From contig NZ_JBEXAC010000002.1 in assembly GCF_040567655.1 (NCBI RefSeq), positions 2,630,906 through 2,694,905 of the forward strand: a stretch of DNA of 64,000 bases, read 5' to 3'. Under the pieces are notes generated by a model. That model was not told the origin of the DNA, searched no databases, and saw nothing but the letters and a program-made list of their open reading frames with translations. The translations under genes and the position numbers were made by a program. Of the stretch, positions 25,482 to 34,267 are shown piece by piece (positions within the stretch are counted from its first letter, which is position 1; each line of letters begins with the position of its first letter). Source of the DNA: Chitinophaga sp. H8. GTDB taxonomy: Bacteria > Bacteroidota > Bacteroidia > Chitinophagales > Chitinophagaceae.

Positions 25482-26819
25482 GTGAAGAAATTTATCGACA
25501 CGATTAAGAATATTTGGAGCATTGAAGATTTGCGTAACCGCATCTTAACTACTTTGCTTCTGATCCTCATTTACCGCGTAGGATCCTATATCGTATTACC
25601 CGGCATTGATGCGAATTTGTTGGACAACTTCTCTGAGAAATCTAATCAGGGTATCCTGGGATTGTTCAATATGTTTGCAGGTGGATCGTTTTCTAGGGCG
25701 TCAATATTCGCATTGGGCATCATGCCTTACATCTCTGCGTCTATTGCCATTCAGTTGTTAACGATTGCGGTACCCTACTTCCAGAAATTACAGAAGGAAG
25801 GTGAAAGCGGCAGAAAAAAAATCACGCAGTATACCCGTTTACTCACTGTGGTAGTGACTGCTTTCCAGGCCAGCGCTTATGTGGCTTACCTGCGTAATCA
25901 GTCTGGTGGTGCTATCATTGCAGAATATGGAACCTTCTTCTTCTGGCTTTCCACTACAGTAATTCTTACAGCAGGTACCTTGTTTGTAATGTGGCTGGGT
26001 GAAAAGATCACGGATAAAGGTATCGGTAATGGTACTTCCATCATTATCATGGTAGGTATCCTTGCCCGTTTGCCACAGGCGTTGCTGCAGGAGTTTACCT
26101 CCAGGGCAACAACCGGTAGCATACTGGTATTCCTGATTGAAATAGCGGTATTTATACTTATCACGGTAGGACTTATTTTGCTGGTACAGGGTACCCGTAA
26201 GATTCCGGTAAACTACGCGAAACGTATTGTTGGTAATAAGCAATATGGTGGAGTACGCCAGTTCATTCCCCTGAAGGTGAATGCAGCGGGTGTAATGCCT
26301 ATCATCTTTGCCCAGGCCATTATGTTTATACCTGCTACTGCGATTGGTTTTGCTACTTCTTCAGAAAGTGCTTCCGGTTTCGTACGTATATTCAGTGACC
26401 ATACCAATGGCTGGTACAATGTAATTTATGCAATACTGGTAGTGGTATTCACTTACTTCTACACTGCACTGATCTTCAACCCCAATCAAATGGCGGATGA
26501 GATGAAGCGGAACAACGGGTTTATCCCAGGTGTTAAGCCTGGTAAAGCCACTGCGGATTATATTGGAGCAGTAATGGATCGTATTACTTTACCTGGTGCC
26601 TTTTTCCTGGCATTGGTAGGTATTATGCCGGGTTTAGCGGCAGCAGCCACCATAAACAGTAACTTTGCTTCCTTCTTTGGAGGTACCTCCCTGCTGATCA
26701 TGGTAGGGGTTATATTAGATACCTTACAACAAATTGAAAGTCAGCTGCTGATGCGCCATTACGATGGTTTGATGAGCACTGGCCGGATCAAGGGCAGAAC
26801 AGCCCCCGCAAATGTGTAG
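25482..26819 (+). CDS. secY: Sec translocase channel subunit SecY
   Basis: 445 residues with ten predicted membrane segments. SecY forms the protein-conducting channel of the inner membrane. The start is a GTG at 25482 (KKFIDTIKNIWSIEDLRNRI follows); no ATG lies near in frame. Signatures: ILGLFNMFAGGSFSRASIFALGIMPYISASI (plug and TM2), GNGTSIIIMVGILARLPQ, and FNPNQMADEMKRNNGFIPGVKPG in the cytoplasmic C5 loop. adk, which often sits between secY and map, is absent. Confidence 0.97.
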   Translation: MKKFIDTIKNIWSIEDLRNRILTTLLLILIYRVGSYIVLPGIDANLLDNFSEKSNQGILGLFNMFAGGSFSRASIFALGIMPYISASIAIQLLTIAVPYFQKLQKEGESGRKKITQYTRLLTVVVTAFQASAYVAYLRNQSGGAIIAEYGTFFFWLSTTVILTAGTLFVMWLGEKITDKGIGNGTSIIIMVGILARLPQALLQEFTSRATTGSILVFLIEIAVFILITVGLILLVQGTRKIPVNYAKRIVGNKQYGGVRQFIPLKVNAAGVMPIIFAQAIMFIPATAIGFATSSESASGFVRIFSDHTNGWYNVIYAILVVVFTYFYTALIFNPNQMADEMKRNNGFIPGVKPGKATADYIGAVMDRITLPGAFFLALVGIMPGLAAAATINSNFASFFGGTSLLIMVGVILDTLQQIESQLLMRHYDGLMSTGRIKGRTAPANV

Positions 26820-27001
26820 GTAAGTTGCCTGTTAAAGGTAAGAACGATATAGCCACGGAAGCATAAAGTCAAACACGGGAGTTTTCCTGGGGTGTCGGAT
26901 TTTTATGTTTCCGCTGGCTTAATTTTTTTCCGGCTGCAGGACGGAAATCAGCAATAGTTGTTTGCTCAGGCAGGTAACCGGCTTAGTTTATTGAAAGTAT
27001 C

Positions 27002-27799
27002 ATGATTCACTATAAGAGTAAGGACGAAATAGAATTAATGCGCAAAAGCGCGTTGCTGGTGAGTGCAACCCTGGCAGAGGTAGCGAAAGCAATTAAACCG
27101 GGTATGACCATCCTGGAAGTGGATGCACTGGCAGAACAGTTCATTCGGGATAATGGTGCGACGCCTTCTTTTAAAAATTATAACGGATTCCCCAATGCCT
27201 GCTGTATTTCAGTAAACGAAGCAGTAGTACATGGGATACCAACCGATTATGTGATTAAGGATGGGGATATCGTTTCTGTAGACGTAGGTGTCTATTTGAA
27301 CGGATACCATGGGGATAGTGCCTACACTTTTGCAATAGGTACAGTGCCGGAAAATGTACAACGCTTACTCACTGCTACCAAAGCCGCGTTATATAAAGGG
27401 ATTGAAAAGGCGGTTGTTGGTAACCGCATTGGAGATATAGCATACGCCATACAGGAATATGCAGAGAAAGAACGGGGATATGGGGTAGTAAGAGAGCTGG
27501 TAGGGCATGGATTGGGTAAACATTTACATGAAGACCCGCAGGTGCCTAATTACGGCAAAAGAGGGAGTGGCCCGGTGATGAAAGAGGGGTTGGTTATTGC
27601 TATCGAACCGATGGTGAACCTCCGGACCCGGGAAGTAGAGTACCTGGAAGATGGCTGGACCGTGGTAACAAAAGACCGCAGTCCTTCTGTACATTTTGAG
27701 CATAACGTGGCAGTGGCAAAAGGCCGGCCGGATCTGTTATCCTCTTTTACAGCAATCGAAGAAGCGGAAAAAAACAATCCTGCTCTAAGCGCAAATTAG
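27002..27799 (+). CDS. map: Type I methionine aminopeptidase
   Basis: 265 residues. Removes the initiator Met from nascent proteins using two metal ions. Metal ligands and catalytic residues can be traced: H in AVVHGIP, D in VSVDVGVYLNGYHGDSAYTF (two Asp), H in GHGLGKHLHEDPQVPN, E in AIEPMV and E in FEHNVAV. No N-terminal SH3-type extension, so type Ia. It lies 182 bases after secY. Confidence 0.97.
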   Translation: MIHYKSKDEIELMRKSALLVSATLAEVAKAIKPGMTILEVDALAEQFIRDNGATPSFKNYNGFPNACCISVNEAVVHGIPTDYVIKDGDIVSVDVGVYLNGYHGDSAYTFAIGTVPENVQRLLTATKAALYKGIEKAVVGNRIGDIAYAIQEYAEKERGYGVVRELVGHGLGKHLHEDPQVPNYGKRGSGPVMKEGLVIAIEPMVNLRTREVEYLEDGWTVVTKDRSPSVHFEHNVAVAKGRPDLLSSFTAIEEAEKNNPALSAN

Positions 27800-27925
27800 T
27801 CATTATGCAGGCGTTGTTTTTTGAATATTTGAGCAATTCCGGGTATAATACGGCTTATTTTTGTAAAAAAATAAGGCCAGATCAGAATTATTTTGGTAAT
27901 TTTTTCTATTTCAAAAGATAAATGC

Positions 27926-27933
27926 TATCTTTG
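27926..27933 (+). promoter_or_regulatory. Promoter box before infA
   Basis: TATCTTTG matches TAnnTTTG, 17 bases before the infA ATG, so the leader would be very short. The minus-33 region is poor. Confidence 0.6.
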
Positions 27934-27950
27934 CAGTCCTAAAAATTTTT

Positions 27951-28169
27951 ATGGCAAAACAGGCACTCATTAAACAGGATGGAATTATACTAGAAGCCTT
28001 GTCGAACGCTATGTTCCGTGTAAAATTGGAAAATGGGCACGAGATTTTGGCCACCATATCTGGAAAAATGAGAATGCACTATATTCGCATTTTACCAGGA
28101 GACAAGGTAGGAGTAGAGATGAGCCCATATGATTTATCAAGGGGCCGTATAATTTTCAGATACAAATAA
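27951..28169 (+). CDS. infA: Translation initiation factor IF-1
   Basis: 72 residues, the family length. IF-1 occupies the 30S A site during initiation. [53 protein letters not shown] is the OB fold; the end [15 protein letters not shown] is standard. It is followed 59 bases later by rpmJ. Confidence 0.97.
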   Translation: MAKQALIKQDGIILEALSNAMFRVKLENGHEILATISGKMRMHYIRILPGDKVGVEMSPYDLSRGRIIFRYK

Positions 28170-28228
28170 GGTACAGATCATTAAACGGATCATTTAAATT
28201 TATAATAACCTTACAACAATATATAATC

Positions 28229-28345
28229 ATGAAAGTAAGAGCTGCAATCAAAAAAAGAAGTGTAGACTGTAAAATTGTACGCAGGAAAGGTGTTTTGTTG
28301 GTAATCAACAAAAAGAATCCTCGGTTTAAACAACGTCAGGGATAA
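28229..28345 (+). CDS. rpmJ: 50S ribosomal protein L36, zinc-free type
   Basis: 38 residues, too short for usual ORF cut-offs. It reads [20 protein letters not shown] and ends [12 protein letters not shown], the L36 pattern. Of the four zinc ligands of the classical form (C11, C14, C27, H33) only C14 remains; the others are Ser, Asn and Phe. It is therefore a C-minus form that does not need zinc. Position between infA and rpsM is the usual one. Confidence 0.95.
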   Translation: MKVRAAIKKRSVDCKIVRRKGVLLVINKKNPRFKQRQG

Positions 28346-28410
28346 TTCAATGCAGGTTTCGACCATTTCGGAATAGCATTATAGTAAATCGTAAAATCTA
28401 AAATTAAAAT

Positions 28411-28791
28411 ATGGCACGTATAGCCGGTATAGATCTTCCTAAAAATAAAAGAGGAGAAATAGGCCTCACCTATATCTTTGGTATAGGCCGTTCTACCGCC
28501 CAATATATTCTAACAAAGGCGGAAATAGACTTGAATAAAAAAGTGAAAGATTGGAATGACGATGAGCAAGGTGCGATTCGTAATGTGATCAACGCTGAGT
28601 TTAAGGTAGAGGGTCAGTTACGTTCCGAAGTACAAATGAATATCAAGCGTTTGCTGGATATTGCTTGCTACCGTGGATTACGTCACAGGAAGGGATTACC
28701 GCTGAGAGGCCAGCGTACACGTACCAACAGCCGTACACGTAAAGGTAAACGTAAGACAGTTGCTGGTAAGAAGAAAGCACCTAAGAAATAG
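28411..28791 (+). CDS. rpsM: 30S ribosomal protein S13
   Basis: 126 residues. S13 contacts tRNA and forms bridge B1. [34 protein letters not shown] and the [22 protein letters not shown] tail are typical; the last residues are Lys-rich (GKKKAPKK). Confidence 0.97.
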   Translation: MARIAGIDLPKNKRGEIGLTYIFGIGRSTAQYILTKAEIDLNKKVKDWNDDEQGAIRNVINAEFKVEGQLRSEVQMNIKRLLDIACYRGLRHRKGLPLRGQRTRTNSRTRKGKRKTVAGKKKAPKK

Positions 28792-28905
28792 GAATTAAAT
28801 CCCCTGTTGGGATCCCACATTCCAAGTCCGGGATTCCAATAGCTTAAGGAGTTTATTATATAATAAATAGGGATTTGGAATTTCATTTTTGGAATTTTAA
28901 GAATT

Positions 28906-29307
28906 ATGGCAAAAGCAACCAACACAAAAACTGCTGCTAGTAAAAAGAGGGTAGTAAAAGTTGATAACTACGGCGATGTACACATCTCCGCTAGCTTTAA
29001 CAACATCATTGTAAGCATCACTAACAAACATGGTCAGGTTATTTCCTGGTCATCTGCTGGTAAGATGGGCTTCAGAGGTTCTAAGAAGAATACTCCGTAT
29101 GCTGCACAGCTGGCTGCACAGGATGCTGCTAAAGTTGCAATGGACGCTGGCTTGAAAAGAGCAGATGTGTTTGTAAAAGGACCAGGAGCTGGACGTGAGA
29201 GCGCTATCCGTGCAATTGCTAACTCCGGTATCGAAGTGAGCATGATTAAAGACGTTACGCCTTTACCTCACAACGGCTGCCGTCCTCCTAAGAAAAGAAG
29301 AGTGTAG
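28906..29307 (+). CDS. rpsK: 30S ribosomal protein S11
   Basis: 133 residues. S11 forms the platform near the E site. [37 protein letters not shown] and the [19 protein letters not shown]-terminus are characteristic. The N-terminus ([18 protein letters not shown]) is basic and of normal length. Confidence 0.97.
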   Translation: MAKATNTKTAASKKRVVKVDNYGDVHISASFNNIIVSITNKHGQVISWSSAGKMGFRGSKKNTPYAAQLAAQDAAKVAMDAGLKRADVFVKGPGAGRESAIRAIANSGIEVSMIKDVTPLPHNGCRPPKKRRV

Positions 29308-29471
29308 GAATATTTATATTCGAAAGTCGGTAATCGGATGCTACAATTATTATTGCGGCATCCGGTTACTGACTTCCGGAATTTTCGTTTTTAACATAGT
29401 GGGTGTATGATCAGGTTTTCAGATTTTTTGAAGAGCATACACCGTAACTAAAAAATCTAAAGTATTAAAAC

Positions 29472-30077
29472 ATGGCAAGGTACACAGGACCAAAGACCAG
29501 AATTTGCAGAATTTTTGGCGAACCCATCTTAGGTAATGGGAAGTATTTAGGGAAAAACAGTAACCCTCCGGGCCAGCACGGTGGTAACCGTAAACGCAAA
29601 CAATTAGGTGAATACGCTTTACAGCTGAAAGAAAAGCAAAAAGCAAAGTACACTTACGGTTTGCTGGAGCGCCAGTTCCACAACCTGTTTGAGGAAGCTA
29701 CCCGCAGAAAGGGTGTTACCGGTGAAGTATTGATCAAATTGCTGGAAGCACGTCTGGACAATACCGTATTCCGCTTAGGTATCGCACCTTCCCGTCCTGC
29801 TGCACGTCAGCTGGTATCTCACAAACACGTTACTGTAAATGGTGAAGTGGTAAATACACCATCTTACCAGCTGAAGCCAGGAGACGTAGTGGGTCTGAAA
29901 AATAAAACATCGAACAATACCGCACTGACTAGCGTAATTCGTGGAAAAAATCCTAAATTTAACTGGTTGGATTGGAATGAAAAGGAAATGAAAGGTGTAT
30001 TCATTTCATATCCTGAGAGAGAAAGCGTTCCTGAAAACATTAAGGAACAACTGATCGTGGAATTGTACTCTAAGTAA
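29472..30077 (+). CDS. rpsD: 30S ribosomal protein S4, zinc-free type
   Basis: 201 residues. S4 starts 16S assembly and, with S5, holds the decoding-fidelity interface. [39 protein letters not shown] is the S4 RNA-binding domain (about 96-134). The N-terminal zinc-finger Cys cluster of the C-plus form is missing (only one Cys, at 12). The position before rpoA is standard. Confidence 0.97.
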   Translation: MARYTGPKTRICRIFGEPILGNGKYLGKNSNPPGQHGGNRKRKQLGEYALQLKEKQKAKYTYGLLERQFHNLFEEATRRKGVTGEVLIKLLEARLDNTVFRLGIAPSRPAARQLVSHKHVTVNGEVVNTPSYQLKPGDVVGLKNKTSNNTALTSVIRGKNPKFNWLDWNEKEMKGVFISYPERESVPENIKEQLIVELYSK

Positions 30078-30083
30078 TAATTT

Positions 30084-30120
30084 TTAGTCCATGGTCCATG
30101 GCCTTTGGTCCATGGACTAA
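30084..30120. repeat. 7-base palindromic array between rpsD and rpoA
   Basis: GTCCATG, GTCCATG, GCCTTTG, GTCCATG (30087-30114) form an unbroken 7-base period, and the ends TTAGTCCATGG and CCATGGACTAA are complementary. Another core word with the same architecture as the TTAGC arrays. Confidence 0.82.
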
Positions 30121-30153
30121 TTTTATACGTAAACTAATAAACCTATCATATCA

Positions 30154-31149
30154 ATGGCAATTTTAAATTTCCAGAAACCTGATAAGATCGTTTTGCAGAA
30201 GTCTACTGACTTTGAAGCTCAATTCGAATTCCGTCCATTAGAACCAGGTTATGCTGTAACAGTAGGTAATGCGCTGCGTCGCGTACTGTTGTCTTCTTTG
30301 GAGGGCTATGCCATTGTGGGAATAAAAATAGAAGGAGCTGACCATGAGTTCGCCACTTTGAAAGGGGTTACTGAAGACGTTACTGAAATCATCTTAAGTT
30401 TGAAGCAGGTACGTTTTAAGAAAATCTCTGAAACTGACGTAACGAATGAGAAGATCCAACTTTCCATTAAGGGTAAAACAGAGTTTCGTGCAGATATGAT
30501 TGAAAAAGCAACTTCTGCTTTCCAGATCATGAACCCGGAATTGCTGATTTGCACATTGGACCCTTCTGCTAAACTGGATATAGAGCTGACTATCGGTAAA
30601 GGTCGTGGTTATGTTCCGGCAGAAGAGAATAAACCCAAAGATGCCGTATTTGGCTACATCGCGATAGATTCTATTTTTACGCCTATCAAAAACGTAAAAT
30701 ATAGCATCGAAAATACCCGTGTGGAACAAAAGACCGACTACGAGAAGCTGATCATGGAAGTGATAACAGACGGTACTATTCATCCGGAAGAAGCTGTGAA
30801 GCAAGCTTCCCGCATTCTTATCCAGCATTTGATGATCATTACTGATGAAAACATCAGCTTTGATACAAAGGATACTGAAAAAGAAGATGTAGTGGATGAG
30901 CAAACCCTGCAGCTGCGTAAGATCCTGAAAACACCATTGGAAGATCTGGATCTGAGCGTACGTGCATTTAACTGTCTGAAAGCTGCTAAGATCAATTCAC
31001 TGAGTGAACTGGTACAATACGAGCAGGAAGAGCTGATGAAGTTTAGAAACTTTGGGCAGAAATCACTGAGCGAGATCGAACAGGTGTTGGGCGAGAGAGG
31101 TTTACACTTCGGTATGGACCTGAGCAAACTGAAATTAGAAGAAGAATAA
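30154..31149 (+). CDS. rpoA: RNA polymerase alpha subunit
   Basis: 331 residues. Alpha dimerises to start polymerase assembly and its C-terminal domain touches UP elements and activators. N-terminal: FEFRPLEPGYAVTVGNALRRVLLSSLEGYAIVGIKIEGADHEF. C-terminal domain from about 255: LEDLDLSVRAFNCLKAAKINSLSELV and RNFGQKSLSEIEQVLGERGL, with the DNA-contacting helix-hairpin-helix. Confidence 0.98.
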   Translation: MAILNFQKPDKIVLQKSTDFEAQFEFRPLEPGYAVTVGNALRRVLLSSLEGYAIVGIKIEGADHEFATLKGVTEDVTEIILSLKQVRFKKISETDVTNEKIQLSIKGKTEFRADMIEKATSAFQIMNPELLICTLDPSAKLDIELTIGKGRGYVPAEENKPKDAVFGYIAIDSIFTPIKNVKYSIENTRVEQKTDYEKLIMEVITDGTIHPEEAVKQASRILIQHLMIITDENISFDTKDTEKEDVVDEQTLQLRKILKTPLEDLDLSVRAFNCLKAAKINSLSELVQYEQEELMKFRNFGQKSLSEIEQVLGERGLHFGMDLSKLKLEEE

Positions 31150-31152
31150 TAA

Positions 31153-31210
31153 ATTAGCTTTTAGCAATCTGCAGTTAGCGTTTAGCTGGCAGCCATCGCT
31201 AAAAGCTAAT
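31153..31210. repeat. TTAGC-family inverted array between rpoA and rplQ
   Basis: Units ATTAGCT, TTTAGCA, ATCTGCA, GTTAGCG, TTTAGCT and GGCAGCC run on a 7-base period (31153-31194). ATTAGCTTTTAGC (31153-31165) is exactly complementary to GCTAAAAGCTAAT (31198-31210). Confidence 0.82.
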
Positions 31211-31270
31211 TGCTTTTAACAAGTACGCTGTAATTCCTGACACGGTACAGCGGAATAAAAAACAAATGTC

Positions 31271-31765
31271 ATGCGTCACGGAAAGAAATTTAATAAGTTA
31301 AGCAGAACATCTGCACACCGTAAAAGCCTGTTGTCTAACCTGGCTTGTGAATTGATCAGTCACAAACGTATTACTACTACACTCGCAAAGGCTAAATCCC
31401 TGCGTGTTTATGTAGAGCCAATGTTGACCAGAGCTAAAGTGGATTCTACACACAATCGTAGAACAGTGTTCAGCTACCTGCAGGATAAAGAAGCTATCAA
31501 GGAATTGTTTGGCAGCATCAGTGAAAAAATTGCAACCCGCCCAGGTGGTTATACCCGCATCATTAAGTTGGGTAAACGTTTTGGAGATAACGCGGAAGTA
31601 GCAATGATAGAACTGGTAGACTTCAACGAAATCTACGGTAAAGCAACAGAAAAAGCTGCTGCTAAGAAAACCCGTCGTGCCGGTGGAGCTAAGAAGAAAG
31701 AGGCAGAAGCAGCTAAAACTGAAGAAGCTGCTGCTCCTAAAGCAGAAGAAAAGTCAGCTGAATAG
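31271..31765 (+). CDS. rplQ: 50S ribosomal protein L17 with Ala/Glu/Lys tail
   Basis: 164 residues. The core (about 1-115) is standard L17: [45 protein letters not shown] and [29 protein letters not shown]. After it comes a low-complexity tail ([21 protein letters not shown]) of the type often seen in Bacteroidota. Last gene of the superoperon, followed by a strong terminator. Confidence 0.96.
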   Translation: MRHGKKFNKLSRTSAHRKSLLSNLACELISHKRITTTLAKAKSLRVYVEPMLTRAKVDSTHNRRTVFSYLQDKEAIKELFGSISEKIATRPGGYTRIIKLGKRFGDNAEVAMIELVDFNEIYGKATEKAAAKKTRRAGGAKKKEAEAAKTEEAAAPKAEEKSAE

Positions 31766-31784
31766 TTTTTCAGTAAAATATCAG

Positions 31785-31816
31785 AAAGGACAAAGCAATT
31801 GCTTTGTCCTTTTTTA
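31785..31816 (+). terminator. Terminator of the ribosomal superoperon
   Basis: AAAGGACAAAGCAA paired with TTGCTTTGTCCTTT and then more T; about 14 pairs. Transcription started at rpsJ, rplX, rplO or infA should stop here. Confidence 0.93.
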
Positions 31817-31889
31817 TGCAATTAAATTCAAAAATTTCGTAATATAGAGTCTTGAAAATCCCAACTGCCATTTAAACCTACCTATCCCT

Positions 31890-32714
31890 ATGAACTACCT
31901 TAAGTGTAACAGCTGTGGGCATCAGAATGCAGTAAAATCTGTTTACCTGACGTTTTGCGGGCATTGCGCCAAAAAGCTGACAGGTAGCTTTGTGGAGTGG
32001 CAGCAACAGTATCCCGGACAGGATTTTGAAACATATCTGCGCATGATAGTAGAAAAGGAGCAAGAGGAGGAGCACAATGAAGCGGGATGGATCACCAATC
32101 AATGGAAAAGGCATAAAGGAAATAAGTGGTTAATAGCCAGTGCATTAGTCATTATCTTATTAATAACCGGAGGGACACTTTTTGGCAAACGGGCTGTTTT
32201 GACCTTATTTTATTCGAGTGCCCCACAGTCGTGGTTGTATACCTCCTGGGAAACAGTTGTTATTGGCCGTCAGGCGCTTGAAATCAGCAGTCCGCTGCAT
32301 TTACGCATCAATGATCATACCCTGCCTGCAGACCTTGCGGAGCGGGCTGAATATGTGAAATGCTACAGTAGTTCGGATAATAGTGGGTTTAGGATAGAAG
32401 TAAATATGTACAGCTATTGGAAGCATGTGTCTAATAGCCTGGAAGAAGCGGCCGGAGGAGTTTTGAATGAAATAAAGTCTACCTCTGGGGTATCAGCATT
32501 GGAGTATAAATCATGTCCTGCGTTGCAGGCAGGGAATCCAGGGCTTTTAATGGAAGGGGAATATTTGTATAAAGATGCCATCCGGCTGGCATTCAGGAAT
32601 CTGATTATAGTGAAAGGCCCGCATCGTTGGTTGGTGAGCATTACTTACCGGGAAGATGATAAGATAGGTGAAAAAGTAGCCATAAGAGTACTGAAATCCA
32701 TCAGACTCCGATAA
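31890..32714 (+). CDS. Membrane protein with N-terminal zinc ribbon, unknown function
   Basis: 274 residues. Cys pairs at 6/9 and 23/26 (CNSCG and CGHC) form a zinc-ribbon motif at the cytoplasmic N-terminus. A charged helix with EKEQEEEHNE follows, then one membrane segment (about 80-98), then about 170 residues outside with an alpha/beta look but no motif I recognise. The topology is that of a small single-pass membrane protein. Its position between the superoperon terminator and the carA promoter makes it a single-gene unit; no promoter box was found. Function not assigned. Confidence 0.75.
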   Translation: MNYLKCNSCGHQNAVKSVYLTFCGHCAKKLTGSFVEWQQQYPGQDFETYLRMIVEKEQEEEHNEAGWITNQWKRHKGNKWLIASALVIILLITGGTLFGKRAVLTLFYSSAPQSWLYTSWETVVIGRQALEISSPLHLRINDHTLPADLAERAEYVKCYSSSDNSGFRIEVNMYSYWKHVSNSLEEAAGGVLNEIKSTSGVSALEYKSCPALQAGNPGLLMEGEYLYKDAIRLAFRNLIIVKGPHRWLVSITYREDDKIGEKVAIRVLKSIRLR

Positions 32715-32752
32715 TCTCCAAAAAAAGCATTTATAATTCATAATTGATTTCA

Positions 32753-32760
32753 TACCTTTG
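32753..32760 (+). promoter_or_regulatory. carA promoter, minus-7 box
   Basis: TACCTTTG, 87 bases before the carA ATG. With a start about 6 bases later, the leader includes the hairpin at 32777-32814. Confidence 0.75.
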
Positions 32761-32776
32761 CACGGTTTTTTATCCG

Positions 32777-32814
32777 AACCTTCAGGGCGTTATACCCCCT
32801 TGAAGGTTTTTTTT
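32777..32814 (+). terminator. Terminator-like hairpin inside the carA leader (possible attenuator)
   Basis: AACCTTCA paired with TGAAGGTT, extended by GGG/CCC with a bulge, then T8. It lies between the carA promoter and the ATG, so it would stop carA transcription unless prevented. No PyrR-type binding loop or leader peptide was recognised. Confidence 0.7.
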
Positions 32815-32847
32815 AGAATAAAATAAAACAGAAACAGATACCAGAAA

Positions 32848-33957
32848 ATGCCTCAGACTAGAACCATCCCACCTGCTATACTGCTGTTAGACGACGGCAC
32901 TATTTTTCATGGAAAAGCTTTCGGTAAAATCGGTACTGCTGCCGGAGAATTGTGTTTTAATACCGGTATGACAGGTTACCAGGAAGTGTTTACTGACCCT
33001 TCCTATAAAGGACAGGTGCTTATTATGAACAACTGTTATACAGGTAACTACGGTACTAAAAAGGAGGATGTAGAAAGTAGTGCTGTAAAAATCAGTGCAC
33101 TGATCTGTAAGAACATTGCTTATAACTATTCCAGAAAGATGGCAGATGAGTCGTTGGAAAAGTTTTTAACTGATAATGATCTGGTAGCTATATATGATGT
33201 TGATACACGTGCATTAGTGTCGCATATTCGTAGTAAAGGTGCGATGAATTGTATTATTTCGTCTGAAATTACAGACGTGGCGCAACTGAAAGCAACATTA
33301 GCAAAAGTACCTTCCATGGAAGGGCTGGCGTTATGTGCAGAGGTGTCTACCAAGGAAGTGTACAACCTGGGTGATCCGGCTTCGGAGATCCGTATTGCGG
33401 TGCTGGATAATGGGGTTAAACGTAATATGCTGAAATGTTTGTCTGACAGAGCTTATCTTCAGGTGTTCCCTACAGCAACGTCTTTTGAAGAGTGCGAAAA
33501 ATTTAAGCCCCACGCTTATTTCGTATCTAATGGCCCTGGTGATCCGGCTCCGCTTAAGTATGCTGTGGATACTGTGAAGAAAATACTGGATGCCAACAAA
33601 CCTATGTTTGGTATTTGTTTAGGTCATCAGTTATTGGCATTAGCTAATGGTATTCCTACGCATAAAATGCACCATGGGCATAGGGGTTTGAATCATCCGG
33701 TAAAGAATCTGCTGACTGGAAAATGTGAGATCACTACCCAGAATCATGGTTTTGCGGTGGATCAGGAAGCTGTAAAAGCCAGTGAGCATGTGGAAGTAAC
33801 GCACATTAATCTGAATGATAATTCAGTAGAGGGAATCCGGGTAAAGAATAAGCCCGCATTTTCTGTACAGTACCATCCGGAATCTACTCCGGGTCCACAT
33901 GATTCCCGTTATTTATTTGATGATTTTTTCAACATGATTAAAGCGAATATGAAATAA
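32848..33957 (+). CDS. carA: Carbamoyl-phosphate synthase small (glutaminase) subunit
   Basis: 369 residues. Splits glutamine and passes ammonia to CarB to make carbamoyl phosphate for pyrimidine and arginine synthesis. N-terminal CarA domain: LDDGTIFHGKAFGKIGTAAGELCFNTGMTGYQE. Class I amidotransferase triad: Cys in MFGICLGHQLLALA, His and Glu in YHPESTPGPHDS. carB is not in the window; carA stands alone. Control by the leader hairpin is possible. Confidence 0.96.
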   Translation: MPQTRTIPPAILLLDDGTIFHGKAFGKIGTAAGELCFNTGMTGYQEVFTDPSYKGQVLIMNNCYTGNYGTKKEDVESSAVKISALICKNIAYNYSRKMADESLEKFLTDNDLVAIYDVDTRALVSHIRSKGAMNCIISSEITDVAQLKATLAKVPSMEGLALCAEVSTKEVYNLGDPASEIRIAVLDNGVKRNMLKCLSDRAYLQVFPTATSFEECEKFKPHAYFVSNGPGDPAPLKYAVDTVKKILDANKPMFGICLGHQLLALANGIPTHKMHHGHRGLNHPVKNLLTGKCEITTQNHGFAVDQEAVKASEHVEVTHINLNDNSVEGIRVKNKPAFSVQYHPESTPGPHDSRYLFDDFFNMIKANMK

Positions 33958-34017
33958 TAGGATTGTTTTATAGATCAAGCCATTTTTCACATATTTGCCT
34001 GTTAAAATAAAGCAGAA

Positions 34018-34053
34018 GCGGCGCCGGTTTTCGGGGCCGTTTTTATTTTAGAT
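34018..34053 (+). terminator. carA terminator
   Basis: CGGC-CCGG, TTTT loop, CGG-GCCG, then T5. GC-rich stem in an AT-rich setting. Confidence 0.75.
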
Positions 34054-34167
34054 ATTGCAGCGTTTATCAAACAAGCGATCTGGCTAATGATAGGAGTTTA
34101 CTAAAGGAAACAAAGGGCAGGAGAGCGAGGTGGTTATTATAACTATAACAAAATGAGTAAGTTATGA

Positions 34168-34229
34168 GCAAAAAAATACGGCTCCGTGATCGGAGCCGTT
34201 TGCCTTTATAAATTCCACGTTATGAAAAA
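34168..34229 (-). ncRNA. Candidate small RNA (promoter plus intrinsic terminator)
   Basis: On the minus strand a TATTTTTG box (34243 to 34236) is followed after about 50 bases by the hairpin ACGGCTCCG / CGGAGCCGT and T7. The transcript would be about 60 bases. There is no ATG-initiated ORF inside, and the next minus-strand gene upstream (34698-35897) has its own terminator. Expression is inferred from the signals alone. Confidence 0.4.
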
Positions 34230-34235
34230 CTGATA

Positions 34236-34243
34236 CAAAAATA
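34236..34243 (-). promoter_or_regulatory. Minus-7 box of the candidate small RNA
   Basis: TATTTTTG read on the minus strand; the perfect palindrome CTAAAACGTTTTAG (34254-34267) lies 10 bases upstream of it and could be an operator. Confidence 0.4.
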
Positions 34244-34253
34244 CGATATTTAG

Positions 34254-34267
34254 CTAAAACGTTTTAG
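34254..34267. promoter_or_regulatory. 14-base perfect palindrome, possible operator
   Basis: CTAAAAC followed by GTTTTAG. Position just upstream of the candidate small-RNA promoter suggests a dimeric repressor or activator site; no regulator is adjacent. Confidence 0.35.
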
